A stretch of DNA of 64,000 nucleotides from Amphiura filiformis. Its lineage: Eukaryota; Echinodermata; Ophiuroidea; Amphilepidida; Amphiuridae. Position numbers and translations under genes: made by a program. Under the pieces are notes generated by a model, which had not been told where the DNA came from, did no database searches, and saw only the letters and a program-made list of their open reading frames with translations. The stretch is from assembly GCF_039555335.1 (NCBI RefSeq), contig NC_092642.1, positions 19,286,382 to 19,350,381 of the forward strand, in the 5' to 3' direction. Below, piece by piece: positions 25,749 to 33,948 of this stretch (position 1 is the stretch's first letter; each line of letters opens with the position of its first letter).

Positions 25749-26682
25749 ACCACATTTCGCCAAAATACATTTTAGAAACGCTTGCTGTTAGAATAAGAAA
25801 AATTTTAATGCTAATTTATTGCACATTCTAGGGAAGCGTGGTTACCTTTTAAAATAACCGAGTGAGAGGGTTTTCAAGAAAAAAAATTTCCTGTCAAAAC
25901 TGAAGCATCCTCTGTATAAAAGAAAATATGAATATTAACTGCACATCATATATAACGATTCGTAATACCCAATTATGGCGCATTTGATGCCGTTTAAGAG
26001 GCAGAGAATTTTATTTCAATTTTATATACGCCAAAAATTTTTTTTTAATTGAGCAAGAATAAGGATAGAAAAACGTTGAAAATCCTATGTGAATATTACA
26101 TTAGACCCGGCAAAAGATTACTGTTTCGTTTTTATGGTAATCTAATCTTTTATTTCCTGAAAAAACATTTGGGGTCTAAAATGGAATTTTTATGTAATTG
26201 ATAAAAACATCGAACGTGTATACAAGAAAAATGGTAGGTTCCTCTATAGTATTTTACTGACCATGGAAATGTACTGACACCGTGAGAGCACGTGTCAAAA
26301 TCGATATCATGTATTGTCCATATAGACGCGCATTTATCATGTTTATGGTCGGATTAACAACAATTGAGCGCTATTAATACACATTAATGTATTTAGGCAA
26401 ATAAAATTCCAAAATATGGTACGTTTTCTGCTTTTGCTTGTCACGTGGTATGCCTATATTGAAGTTGCGATTATATCTTCAATAAGTTTCAAATGAATTC
26501 CATGAAGACAAGTGCTCGAGTGGTCTAAGGCGCTAGGCTCATAGAGCATTATAAGCTGCGCCGTGAGTTCGAACCCCGCCTCTGCCAAATTTTAAAAGAA
26601 GCAAATTTTAAATTTTACTTTTTTAAATTTCATATTGGGGAAATGTGACTGGGAGAATTTATGTATGGCGTGGAGTGGTGTG
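25749..26682 (+). repeat. Dispersed ~1 kb repeat, copy 2
   Basis: Direct-orientation partner of 994-1,955, including the tRNA-like block at 26,506-26,587 (A-box and B-box recognisable, acceptor unpaired). It ends about 145 bases before the Polinton insertion point. Small indels distinguish the two copies, and no protein frame is shared. Confidence 0.8.
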
Positions 26683-26820
26683 GATACAGCAGTATAGTGT
26701 GTAAGTTCGTAGTGCACAAGAGTATTCTGAAATGTAGTAAACGCGCCATGTTCATTGTAAAATACAGCGAAACTGTACTCTTTTAGGCATAAATCTGTGA
26801 TTGCAAGAAATTCCTAAAAC

Positions 26821-26826
26821 ATCATC
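26821..26826. repeat. Polinton target-site duplication, left (ATCATC)
   Basis: ATCATC immediately precedes the element's first base and is repeated at 43,586-43,591. Six bases is the usual Polinton duplication length. Confidence 0.95.
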
Positions 26827-27109
26827 AGTAGTAATATCGCATGTAGAGACGTTCGCTTCCGGGTCACGAGGTCAAAGGTCAACCGGAAGTGGTCAAAGGT
26901 CAACCGGAAATGCCGCCATTTTGAAAGGTCAACCGGAAATGCCGCCATTTTGAAAGGTCAACCGGAAATACCGCCATTTTGAGTCAACGATAATATTTAG
27001 GACGTTAATATTTAGGGTCGTTAATGCCAACCGGAAATACCGCCATTTTGAGTCAGCGTTAATATTTAGGGACGTTAATATTTAAAGGCGTTAATATTTA
27101 GGGACGTTT
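26827..27109. repeat. Polinton left TIR (283 bp)
   Basis: Matches the complement of 43,302-43,585 throughout, apart from one base missing in the left copy (ttaggacg against ttagggacg). It is built from repeated words: CCGGAAGT/CCGGAAAT, AGGTCAAAGGTCA (first at 26,869-26,881), GCCGCCATTTTG (26,912, 26,941 and variants) and TTAATATTTAGGGACG. Beyond 27,109 the two ends diverge. Confidence 0.95.
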
Positions 27110-27160
27110 GACAAACGATAAAAAATGAGATACACGAGATTTGTTTCTTATTCTTTCACC

Positions 27161-27166
27161 TTTATT
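27161..27166 (-). terminator. Poly(A) signal AATAAA after the protease gene
   Basis: AATAAA on the minus strand about 60 bases past the protease stop and just inside the left TIR. It would end the leftmost transcript of the element. Confidence 0.5.
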
Positions 27167-27227
27167 AGGAACATTTAAGAAATAATACTAATAATTAAGC
27201 TATCTATTCTTAATTAAAATCTAATAA

Positions 27228-27767
27228 CTACTTTTTACGGCTCGACTCCATAAAGGGTCGAGCGATCTGGTTTACTAAATACTCTAAATCCGTCACTTCG
27301 AAATCAGCGTCGTACTTTTCGTTGATAAATTCATTAACCAGTATATCGTTAATCTCGGGGTCTTTGTAAAACATTCGAGTAATTTCACGCGTGTCGTAAC
27401 CGCGACAACGATGATAGAGGTAGAACAGGCAAAACTGTCCGCACACGGTACTGTAATCACTTTGAAACATTTTGGTATTATACTCGTAATTCTCTACGTT
27501 ACGTTTTAGAAAAGTCTCAAATTCATAGGCTAGATGATTGGGAGCGTTTCCGTAAGAGTCGAAAAAATCGGCGTAATGTTCGTTTTCGAAGTAAAAAACG
27601 ACCCAATGTTTCCCGGGTTCCTTACTGGTATCCGTGTTAACGATGTACGCTCGAGGAAATGGTTTTTCGATCTTGGCAGGAAGTTTATCCCTGGGTAGAA
27701 CATTTCCGAATATGTCTCGTACGATAGGATCGGATTTGACGCATCGAAGCAGATCTACCGTATCCAT
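27228..27767 (-). CDS. PRO: Adenain-like capsid maturation cysteine protease
   Basis: The 179-residue protein starts at the ATG at 27,767, one base after the capsid gene's stop. A longer frame to 27,953 overlaps the capsid gene and is unlikely. The catalytic triad fits the adenovirus protease/Ulp1 fold: His54 in GKHWVVFYF, Asp70 in DFFDSYG and Cys109 in STVCGQFC. Gln102, seven residues before the cysteine, is placed for the oxyanion hole, the same spacing as in adenain. In this family the enzyme cuts capsid and core precursors during virion maturation. Its position directly downstream of the major capsid gene fits that role. The gene appears intact. Confidence 0.93.
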   Translation of the reverse strand: MDTVDLLRCVKSDPIVRDIFGNVLPRDKLPAKIEKPFPRAYIVNTDTSKEPGKHWVVFYFENEHYADFFDSYGNAPNHLAYEFETFLKRNVENYEYNTKMFQSDYSTVCGQFCLFYLYHRCRGYDTREITRMFYKDPEINDILVNEFINEKYDADFEVTDLEYLVNQIARPFMESSRKK

Positions 27768-27768
27768 C

Positions 27769-29130
27769 TTAATGGTCGTAATCGATGACGATGCTGCGAG
27801 ATTTGGTAATTTCCAGCATGGAATCCCACTCGGCGTAGACGACCAGATTGACCGTGTTAGGAAGGGGTACTTGGAATTGTAATTCGAGACGAACCGATCC
27901 GTTGCGTAAAAGGTTGAGGTGAGCGTCGTCGGACGCATCCGGCGATAGATCAAAGGCGAACAGAGTGTATCCGCCTGCGTAATCTTCTCTGGCTATCTGT
28001 ACGCCTCGGTCCTTGTGCAGGTTGCTTGTGCCTTGAAACAACGTCTGATAAGCCATTATATGTCCTTGAACGGTAGGTTGAGCGTCGGCTTCTTCGAAAC
28101 GCGGTCTGAGGGGTTTCCACGGAATGGTTTCTCCGTTGCAATGTAGGGCGAGGTAGTTTAAGTTGAAATGTTTGAAGAAATACGGGTTCTTGGCGTACGC
28201 TCCGTTGTAGGCGGTATTATCAACGAGTCCAAAGATGATACGTCTGGGTATCTGTCCCGTAAACAAGCTTTCGCGGACAAAGGAGAGATTACCTTGCGGG
28301 ATCGAAAAGCTCTTGACGTCTACGCGACGAATAGGGTACTTGGCGGTGACTCCGCGTTCCAACTCTTTGGCGTGAGACATGGTCAATGTAGGATTCAGTT
28401 TAGCGCTCCTTACGAAGAGAGTGGCGTCCATGATCTGCACTCTGTACGCTGGTTGTTGAATTTGAGGTCTGATACCCCTCAGTAGGCAGAATTCGTTTTT
28501 GCTCCTGTGAAGTTTGAGTTTAAGATCTACGCCTCCCAATAGAAACTTTTCCTGACAGAAAATGTCCGAATGAATCATCCCGACCATATCCACCACGCGA
28601 CTATTATGGGTAAACCGAGCGCGTTTCTTCAGTCCGACGTTAGCTTCATCGTCTATTAGCGCGGGGTCGCAGATGTCCATCTTGTAAGGGGTATCTTTGT
28701 AGAAGAGCGACGATGTCAAGTGCGATTTCGTAGCGTCCGATCCGTAAGTGAGCAGAGTTTCTATCATGGCGCGATAGGCGTAAGTGTTGGAAGCGACGCT
28801 GACCATTCTATCGTTCAAGTGGACGTCCACCTGGTTGAACATCGAATGCAAAAACAGGTTCGTAGGTCCAACCGGGGCGTCTTGCGGTATATCGGCTCCA
28901 TCGGGTAACGTGATTTTTGCCCTGACATACAGTTGAGTTTGCGAGAGATCCAAGTAACCATCCGGAGATCCCGGTACCGTAAATTCCAACGGTCCATCCG
29001 ACGTCACGGCGTTCAACGGTTTATATTCGAGAAATTGACTGCTTAGTATATCGGTCTGAGTCGGTGGAACGCTGAATAGATCCGTTTCGGTTTTAGAACA
29101 GGGGCAGGAGTGATTACTGACGAGAGACAT
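27769..29130 (-). CDS. MCP: Major capsid protein (double jelly-roll)
   Basis: A 453-residue protein that reads like the Polinton/adintovirus major capsid protein. The N-terminus has the conserved DLFSVPPTQTDI stretch, followed by a GPLEFTVPGS-type segment and a YLDL motif. It ends in a hydrophobic beta-rich segment. In this family the protein is a hexon-like double jelly-roll forming the trimeric capsomers. It starts with ATG at 29,130, 17 bases after the preceding gene's stop, and ends one base before the protease. No break is seen, and the length is in the usual range for the group. Confidence 0.92.
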   Translation of the reverse strand: MSLVSNHSCPCSKTETDLFSVPPTQTDILSSQFLEYKPLNAVTSDGPLEFTVPGSPDGYLDLSQTQLYVRAKITLPDGADIPQDAPVGPTNLFLHSMFNQVDVHLNDRMVSVASNTYAYRAMIETLLTYGSDATKSHLTSSLFYKDTPYKMDICDPALIDDEANVGLKKRARFTHNSRVVDMVGMIHSDIFCQEKFLLGGVDLKLKLHRSKNEFCLLRGIRPQIQQPAYRVQIMDATLFVRSAKLNPTLTMSHAKELERGVTAKYPIRRVDVKSFSIPQGNLSFVRESLFTGQIPRRIIFGLVDNTAYNGAYAKNPYFFKHFNLNYLALHCNGETIPWKPLRPRFEEADAQPTVQGHIMAYQTLFQGTSNLHKDRGVQIAREDYAGGYTLFAFDLSPDASDDAHLNLLRNGSVRLELQFQVPLPNTVNLVVYAEWDSMLEITKSRSIVIDYDH

Positions 29131-29147
29131 TTTGACGTTACGTAGAC

Positions 29148-29573
29148 TTAACGGTCGAAGATATCCAGAGGTCTTTTCGCTCGCTTAGCTCGCGATGAAA
29201 TGACCGATTTTCCGGCAGCCTTTCGCTTTATACCTTTTCGAACGGGTTGTTTAGACGATCGACGCTGATTCCTCTTCTTCTTTACGGTCGTTTTCTTGGA
29301 TGAAAGAACGTTGCGTACCGATTCCAGACCGCGTTGTCGAGCGGCTGTTCTTAGATTTTGACCGCTCAATACGTCTTGACCCACGTTAATTCCCGTTCTA
29401 AGGGCTTCTTTACCCAACTTTTGAGCGCCACGTTTGAGTAAAGGAACGGCCGCTCTGAACATTCCGGAGAGAATACTTCCTAAACCGTACCCCCTTTGCA
29501 TTCGGGATCCCCTAAAAACGGGGAAATCTCCGCGACCCGTCTGGACGTAACCTCCTTGTTGTCTGCCAACCAT
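29148..29573 (-). CDS. Small basic virion protein (core or pVI/pX-like candidate)
   Basis: 141 residues in two parts. Residues 1-70 contain a Gly-rich amphipathic stretch (RGYGLGSILSGMFRAAVPLL, then a GINVGQDVLSG-type segment). Residues 70-141 are very Lys/Arg-rich with nuclear-localisation-like clusters. Such a pairing is common next to the capsid gene in animal Polintons, where it is taken to be a virion-internal protein that is protease-processed, DNA-condensing or membrane-active, like adenovirus pVI, pVII and pX. Assignment here is by composition and position only. It starts with ATG at 29,573 and sits between the minor and major capsid genes. Confidence 0.7.
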   Translation of the reverse strand: MVGRQQGGYVQTGRGDFPVFRGSRMQRGYGLGSILSGMFRAAVPLLKRGAQKLGKEALRTGINVGQDVLSGQNLRTAARQRGLESVRNVLSSKKTTVKKKRNQRRSSKQPVRKGIKRKAAGKSVISSRAKRAKRPLDIFDR

Positions 29574-29602
29574 GATGATAATGACGTCTATATCGTAACG
29601 TT

Positions 29603-30376
29603 TTACCTTTTAAAGAATCCAGTTTTGACGGCTCTGAAACAGAGTTTGACGATGATCTTGCCGCGTTGAAACAAAATTTTCTCGCCCGTGTCTTGTCTGA
29701 CACTCATGGTGATGGTATCGAAACGTTTCATCTTTACCTTGACGAAATGAGGGGATTGGTAAGTACGCGTGACGACTTCCACTCCGTCACGTTTATCGAT
29801 GTGAACGTAACGTAAGAGGGGCACGAACGCGTCCCCTACGATCTGATCTTCGACGATATCGGTGTAGAGGTACAGAGAGTATAGCCCTCCGTTTAGATCC
29901 ATGGGTAAATCCGCCTCGGTAGTTTCGTCGATCAGAGTGTTTCTATCCGTAAATCCGAGGATGGACAGGAACTGTCGATGTAATTCGATAAAGGCGTTGT
30001 TCTGGAGTCTCACCTTGACCTTTTGAGTGTTTTTATTAACGGTTATTTTTACGTTCTCTTTTCCGAGATCGTCCATGAGCTCGTGTATGGTCAGGGATAA
30101 CTCTTCCAGGTTTTGGTAATAACCTTGTGGAATGGTAAACATTTTGAGGTTACTTCCCGTTCCATCTCCGCTGTAGAGTACGTTGTTGAAAGGTTCGACG
30201 ATATTGTAGAACGAGTGAGGGAACGAAATTTCGGTCAGAGCGACTTCCCAATCACCGGACAGGTCGATAGGCTTGAATAACTTGGTGGTAAAATCGTTCA
30301 GAGTATTGTCGGGGTAATAGTCAAAGGAACTGTTACTAGGTAACGTAACGTAAAATTCTCCGGCGTCGACCGCCAT
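29603..30376 (-). CDS. mCP: Minor capsid protein (penton, single jelly-roll)
   Basis: 257 residues from the ATG at 30,376. An in-frame extension to 30,457 would overlap the integrase end and is less likely. The N-terminus has the typical Polinton minor capsid pattern, FYVTLPSNSS, a spaced F-YPDN-L--F--KL segment, then W-VALTEISFP. The rest is beta-rich. In the family this protein forms the single jelly-roll penton at capsid vertices. It sits with the major capsid and core-like genes, consistent with a structural gene block. Confidence 0.88.
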   Translation of the reverse strand: MAVDAGEFYVTLPSNSSFDYYPDNTLNDFTTKLFKPIDLSGDWEVALTEISFPHSFYNIVEPFNNVLYSGDGTGSNLKMFTIPQGYYQNLEELSLTIHELMDDLGKENVKITVNKNTQKVKVRLQNNAFIELHRQFLSILGFTDRNTLIDETTEADLPMDLNGGLYSLYLYTDIVEDQIVGDAFVPLLRYVHIDKRDGVEVVTRTYQSPHFVKVKMKRFDTITMSVRQDTGEKILFQRGKIIVKLCFRAVKTGFFKR

Positions 30377-30426
30377 GATCGGATGTTGAACTACGAGTGA
30401 TGATTGGAGACCGTTACGCACGTGTA

Positions 30427-31521
30427 TTATACAGAATCTTCCAGATCCACGACCCAACTGTTAAACTTGTCGGGCCATCCTAACCATTTGACGAAATATT
30501 CGGTAACGCCTTGACGTTTTCTCTTTCTGATTACTTTCTCCACTTTAAACAGACCGTCTTTGTCCTTGGTGACTTTTTGAATCTCCAGGCCGTAGAAGGT
30601 GCCTTCGATTTCTTCGTCGTTGAAATCTTTCAACACGTACACCGGTACTCGTCTGTCGATCCTTTTCGCCACCACGAACAGTTCCTCGGACCATTGAGGT
30701 AGATACCCTTTTCTAAAAGGAAGTTTTTCGACGGAGATGCGGACCAGGTCGCCGGCCTCGAAGAGATTCTGCTTTTTAGGCTTTCTCGAACGTTTATATT
30801 TTCCGTACAATGTCTTCCATACGGCGCTTTCGTTGTCTTTAGTCACGCTGGCGGGACTTCGTTTGATGGAGCGGTGGTAGCTGGCGTTGTATCCGTGAAC
30901 CGCGTCTCGTAAGATGCGATGGTATTCGGAACTATTCGTTCTCGTAAAGTATCTGAAAATGCGATCTTTTAAAGTTCGATTAAACCTTTCCACGATAGCC
31001 GCTTTGGTATCGGGGTTCTGAGTGGTAAAGAAATGGATATTTTTATCTTTCAAGAGTTTTTGCACGTCTTTGTTTAGAAATTCTTTCCCTTTATCGCTCT
31101 GTAATTGGGTAGGTTGCCTTCCTTCCTCGAAAATATTTTTCAACGCCGCTGCGACGGTAGGTCCTTTCTTGTCCTTCAAGGGTCGCGCCCAGGCAAATTT
31201 CGAAAACACGTCGATGCAGGTGAGGACGAATTTATATCCTCGATTATATCTGGCCAATTTCTGAAATTCTACGAGATCGATCTGCCACGTTTGGTCGATA
31301 CCGTCCGAGAAATAAATATTTCTGGGAAATCGCCTCCTACTCGGTTTATGCAGAGTGTAGGCGTCTTGGGTAAGGAGCCAATTCTCGATATCGCGTCTAG
31401 TCAGCTGAAACTTGCCTTCTCGTTTAACCTTTCTATACAATCTTTCTATACCCCCGAGACTACCCGGACCCGATACGTCGTAATATAAACTCTTCAAGTA
31501 ATCGTCCACGTCCCTATCCAT
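30427..31521 (-). CDS. INT: Retroviral-type integrase with C-terminal chromodomain
   Basis: 364 residues. The catalytic core has the DDE set of the rve family: Asp82 (in WQIDLVEF), Asp143 (in LQSDKGKEF) and Glu178 (in AAIVERFNR), with the last two 35 apart as expected. An SH3-like segment follows at about 250-310. A chromodomain (about 325-360, with FKVEKVI, EYFVKWLGW and NSWV) is at the C-terminus. The enzyme joins the element's ends to host DNA and makes the 6-bp duplication seen here. The chromodomain could steer insertion towards particular histone marks, which is inference. All motifs are intact. It starts with ATG at 31,521. Confidence 0.95.
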   Translation of the reverse strand: MDRDVDDYLKSLYYDVSGPGSLGGIERLYRKVKREGKFQLTRRDIENWLLTQDAYTLHKPSRRRFPRNIYFSDGIDQTWQIDLVEFQKLARYNRGYKFVLTCIDVFSKFAWARPLKDKKGPTVAAALKNIFEEGRQPTQLQSDKGKEFLNKDVQKLLKDKNIHFFTTQNPDTKAAIVERFNRTLKDRIFRYFTRTNSSEYHRILRDAVHGYNASYHRSIKRSPASVTKDNESAVWKTLYGKYKRSRKPKKQNLFEAGDLVRISVEKLPFRKGYLPQWSEELFVVAKRIDRRVPVYVLKDFNDEEIEGTFYGLEIQKVTKDKDGLFKVEKVIRKRKRQGVTEYFVKWLGWPDKFNSWVVDLEDSV

Positions 31522-31567
31522 GGTTAGTCCAGAGACGCTATGACGAATAAAGAGGAAACAACGACAT

Positions 31568-31573
31568 TTTATT
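31568..31573 (-). terminator. Poly(A) signal AATAAA between ORF 31,623 and integrase
   Basis: AATAAA on the minus strand about 50 bases past the stop at 31,623, in a short AT-rich gap before the integrase start. A second AATAAA-like word lies closer to the stop. Confidence 0.45.
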
Positions 31574-31622
31574 CATTTTTGTTACGTTTAAAAACTTTTA
31601 TTTTGCCCTATTTTGCGAAAGA

Positions 31623-32420
31623 TTAATAAATCTCCCACATATTTCTATTCAGGGAGGATCTACGACGCTTCCGGGTTCTTGCGCTGCGTCTTCGTTTAGG
31701 TGTAACGCTCGATACCCCTTCGGAATCGTCAGATTTTCCTCGTGATTCTTTATTTTTACGATCTCGTAAAGCGTTACGTCTAGCCGTATTGGTGATGAGA
31801 GATTCCGGAGTGTTGTTGCGAGCTAACGCTTCGTTAAACAATTCCCAGCCAAACGGTTTCTTGTATCCTTTTCGGTTTCTCAACGCGTCGTGTACAAGAT
31901 CTACCAGATTAGACCCTTGTACCTGTGTACCGGACACGATGATTTCTCCTTCGGGGGACCAATCTAGGATGCCTTTCGATCTATTACGTTTTAGATTTTT
32001 CAAGAACGCCTTGGCTTTGGCTTCGAAAGAGGCGGGTAAGGTTTCCAATAATTCCGATTCTACGGCGTCGTCAACTTGTTGCGGGGAAGCGACTGGTTCG
32101 ATTTTAGCAGCCTCCGTTTCAGCGTCGTCGATACTTTCCACTGGTGTTTCAGAATTATCTAGTTTACGATCCTCGCGTTTCAGCAAAATGTTCAACGGTT
32201 CCTTTCTGTTACGTTTATCCTTCTTCAGATATCGTTGGAGAGTTTGATGGTACAGTTGCATCATGTCGTGCAACGAAAGATCCGTACGGTCCAGAACGCG
32301 TTTCGTATCGTTTTCAGTTCCACCCGTCGCGTCGTTAGTTCTAGCCCGATCGGCGACCATGGTGTTTATCCGGTCCAATTCACGAGGGTCGATGAGGATC
32401 ATCTTTTTAGCGTGTTTCAT
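31623..32420 (-). CDS. Polinton-type protein of unknown function
   Basis: 265 residues. The middle is acidic (about 90-145) and the C-terminal 60 residues are rich in Lys/Arg/Ser with several basic clusters. A FGWELFNEALARNN-type motif near 200 resembles a segment I associate with ORFs at this position in other animal Polintons. I cannot name a fold or function. The start overlaps the upstream gene's stop by four bases (ATGA), which suggests co-expression or translational coupling. The frame is intact. Confidence 0.75.
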   Translation of the reverse strand: MKHAKKMILIDPRELDRINTMVADRARTNDATGGTENDTKRVLDRTDLSLHDMMQLYHQTLQRYLKKDKRNRKEPLNILLKREDRKLDNSETPVESIDDAETEAAKIEPVASPQQVDDAVESELLETLPASFEAKAKAFLKNLKRNRSKGILDWSPEGEIIVSGTQVQGSNLVDLVHDALRNRKGYKKPFGWELFNEALARNNTPESLITNTARRNALRDRKNKESRGKSDDSEGVSSVTPKRRRSARTRKRRRSSLNRNMWEIY

Positions 32421-32752
32421 CTTTTCTTCTTGAGCAATAGACTTACGATAGTGCCTAGGACGGGAGCTAGAAGAGCTCCGACTAATCCACCCTTCTGGTT
32501 AAGAATGGCTCTCTTTCGTTTGCGCGCCACCTTTTTATTACTTAAGGATCGTAAACGTTGTTTGTGAATCGAAAGTTTCTTCTTCTGTTTAACGTTTAGC
32601 GGAACGTGTCCCTTGAGTACGTTGAGCGCGCATTCGCACAACGAATCTACCAGACCATTGTCGGCGTGATGTATGATGGCTTTCCTCTGACGAGGATTAC
32701 ATTTGACCAAGTAGCGGAGAGCGTCGGCGTTCTGCTTCAGTCTCTTTGACAT
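32417..32752 (-). CDS. Small conserved Polinton protein, amphipathic C-terminus
   Basis: 111 residues. A conserved-looking core (CALNVLKGHVPLN near 42-54) is followed by a Lys/Arg-rich segment, then GGLVGALLAPVLGTIVSLL near 88-106 and a final KKKR. The hydrophobic or amphipathic end after a basic stretch is what one expects of a membrane-active virion protein, but no function is shown. A TATA-like sequence lies about 40 bases upstream on the minus strand. It overlaps the next gene by four bases. Confidence 0.75.
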   Translation of the reverse strand: MSKRLKQNADALRYLVKCNPRQRKAIIHHADNGLVDSLCECALNVLKGHVPLNVKQKKKLSIHKQRLRSLSNKKVARKRKRAILNQKGGLVGALLAPVLGTIVSLLLKKKR

Positions 32753-32790
32753 GTTTGTAGAAGAATGAACGCGAGCGACACGCGCGGGTA

Positions 32791-32798
32791 CTTTTATA
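32791..32798 (-). promoter_or_regulatory. TATA box (TATAAAAG) upstream of ORF 32,752
   Basis: TATAAAAG on the minus strand, 39 bases before the ATG at 32,752, overlapping the 3' end of the ATPase gene. It suggests separate transcription of the two small ORFs. Confidence 0.5.
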
Positions 32799-33435
32799 CT
32801 CTCGGCACGTAGACGGTTTGTCGCAACCCGTCGAAGATATCGGTGCGTAATCGTAAATCTTCGGGGGTCGTTGGTTTCAGATCCACCAGTAAGTATCCGT
32901 ATCGGTGTTGGGTAGCGTCCACGAAGCTCTCTTGCACGAACTTGACGCGTCCGGGAAAGATCTGTTTGGCTAGATGCACAATCTGCGAGTTATCTCTCGG
33001 GTTTTTGAAGAGAATCATGTAGTGAGCGTTCAACGAGATGGTGCGAAATTGTTTGGACGCCAAAAAGAGATTCTGCACGATGAAAATGACGGACATGTTG
33101 CGATGATGAGATCCTTTCGTAAACATGTTCATCACCCTGGTATCTCCGGATAATTCCGCCATGAGATCGTCGATGACGACGAGGTTTCGTTTCGAAGGAT
33201 CGATCAGAGATTCCATATCCTGAGGAAATCCTTCTATAAAACGTATATTATCCATGGATTCACGCATCTCGTCGTACGCGGCCTGGTATTCTCCGTACAA
33301 CCAAATAATCTTGTCGGGAGGACCGTCTACGACCGTTTCGCCGGCCGATATCATTCGTTTGACGAATTGCGTTTTCCCCGAACCCGTAGGTCCCGAAACA
33401 ATGGCAGTGTAAGGATGAATGAGTCTAGCATCCAT
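32794..33435 (-). CDS. ATP: FtsK/HerA-type genome packaging ATPase
   Basis: 213 residues. The Walker A motif is GPTGSGKT at 15-22 and the Walker B motif is LVVIDD at 85-90, followed by the small-domain pattern typical of the A32-like packaging ATPases of Polintons, virophages and large DNA viruses. The enzyme pumps DNA into the preformed capsid. It starts with ATG at 33,435, three bases after the previous gene's stop. It looks complete, and its length is normal for the group. Confidence 0.93.
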   Translation of the reverse strand: MDARLIHPYTAIVSGPTGSGKTQFVKRMISAGETVVDGPPDKIIWLYGEYQAAYDEMRESMDNIRFIEGFPQDMESLIDPSKRNLVVIDDLMAELSGDTRVMNMFTKGSHHRNMSVIFIVQNLFLASKQFRTISLNAHYMILFKNPRDNSQIVHLAKQIFPGRVKFVQESFVDATQHRYGYLLVDLKPTTPEDLRLRTDIFDGLRQTVYVPRV

Positions 33436-33438
33436 GAT

Positions 33439-33921
33439 TTAACCTTCGGCGAGTTTTCCGATGACGAAATCCACGAAATTGACGTTAATTTTCAATACTT
33501 GCCACTGTTCTCGTGAGAGGTAAATACCGCGTATCGTAGGTAGAATTCCTTCGCTCGTAACGTCACCCGTGAACCGTCTGATGTCTACGCGAATACTGTC
33601 GCGATAGTCGCAGACGCTCAGGTATATATCCTTTCCCAAGTGAAGAGTGTGTTGGGGGAGACAATGCGTCGAGTCTTCCCTAAACTTGACGTTGGTGACG
33701 TTCGTCCGAGCTAGATGCAGGGAAGGAAGGTCGGAGGGCAGGGTGAAATTATGGCAGAGATTGACGCTCGTCTCACCTTGATGTCGCGTGATGGTCAAAG
33801 CCGTGTTGGTAAGGAGAAGAAGAGCCAGCCCTAATATAGGAAAAGTCGAATATTTTTTCAAATTGTCTTTACAGAGACACGGGGTAGGAGGATCTTCGCG
33901 TACGTGTTCCAACTGTTCCAT
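33439..33921 (-). CDS. Membrane-anchored protein with a PC4-like C-terminal segment
   Basis: 160 residues. One strong hydrophobic segment (about 27-44, FPILGLALLLLTNTALTI) follows a Cys-containing N-terminus. Several Cys and N-x-T/S sites follow. The last ~50 residues contain VDIRRFTGD, then PTIRGIYLSREQWQVL, which resembles the PC4/p15 ssDNA-binding fold (basic strand, K/R-G-I-x-L, then x-x-Q-W-x-x-L). A PC4-like segment behind a membrane anchor is unexpected. The similarity could also be a short chance match. The gene lies between the ATPase and the last polymerase exon and looks intact. Confidence 0.6.
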   Translation of the reverse strand: MEQLEHVREDPPTPCLCKDNLKKYSTFPILGLALLLLTNTALTITRHQGETSVNLCHNFTLPSDLPSLHLARTNVTNVKFREDSTHCLPQHTLHLGKDIYLSVCDYRDSIRVDIRRFTGDVTSEGILPTIRGIYLSREQWQVLKINVNFVDFVIGKLAEG

Positions 33922-33948
33922 CTCGATAGGTAATGAATCGAGATCGCG

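Noticed and set aside
27768-27953. A longer protease starting at 27,953
   Set aside because: The extra part lies wholly inside the major capsid gene in another frame. The ATG at 27,767 gives the normal family length and catalytic spacing.
30377-30457. A longer minor capsid protein starting at 30,457
   Set aside because: It overlaps the integrase end. The start at 30,376 begins with the usual conserved N-terminal pattern.
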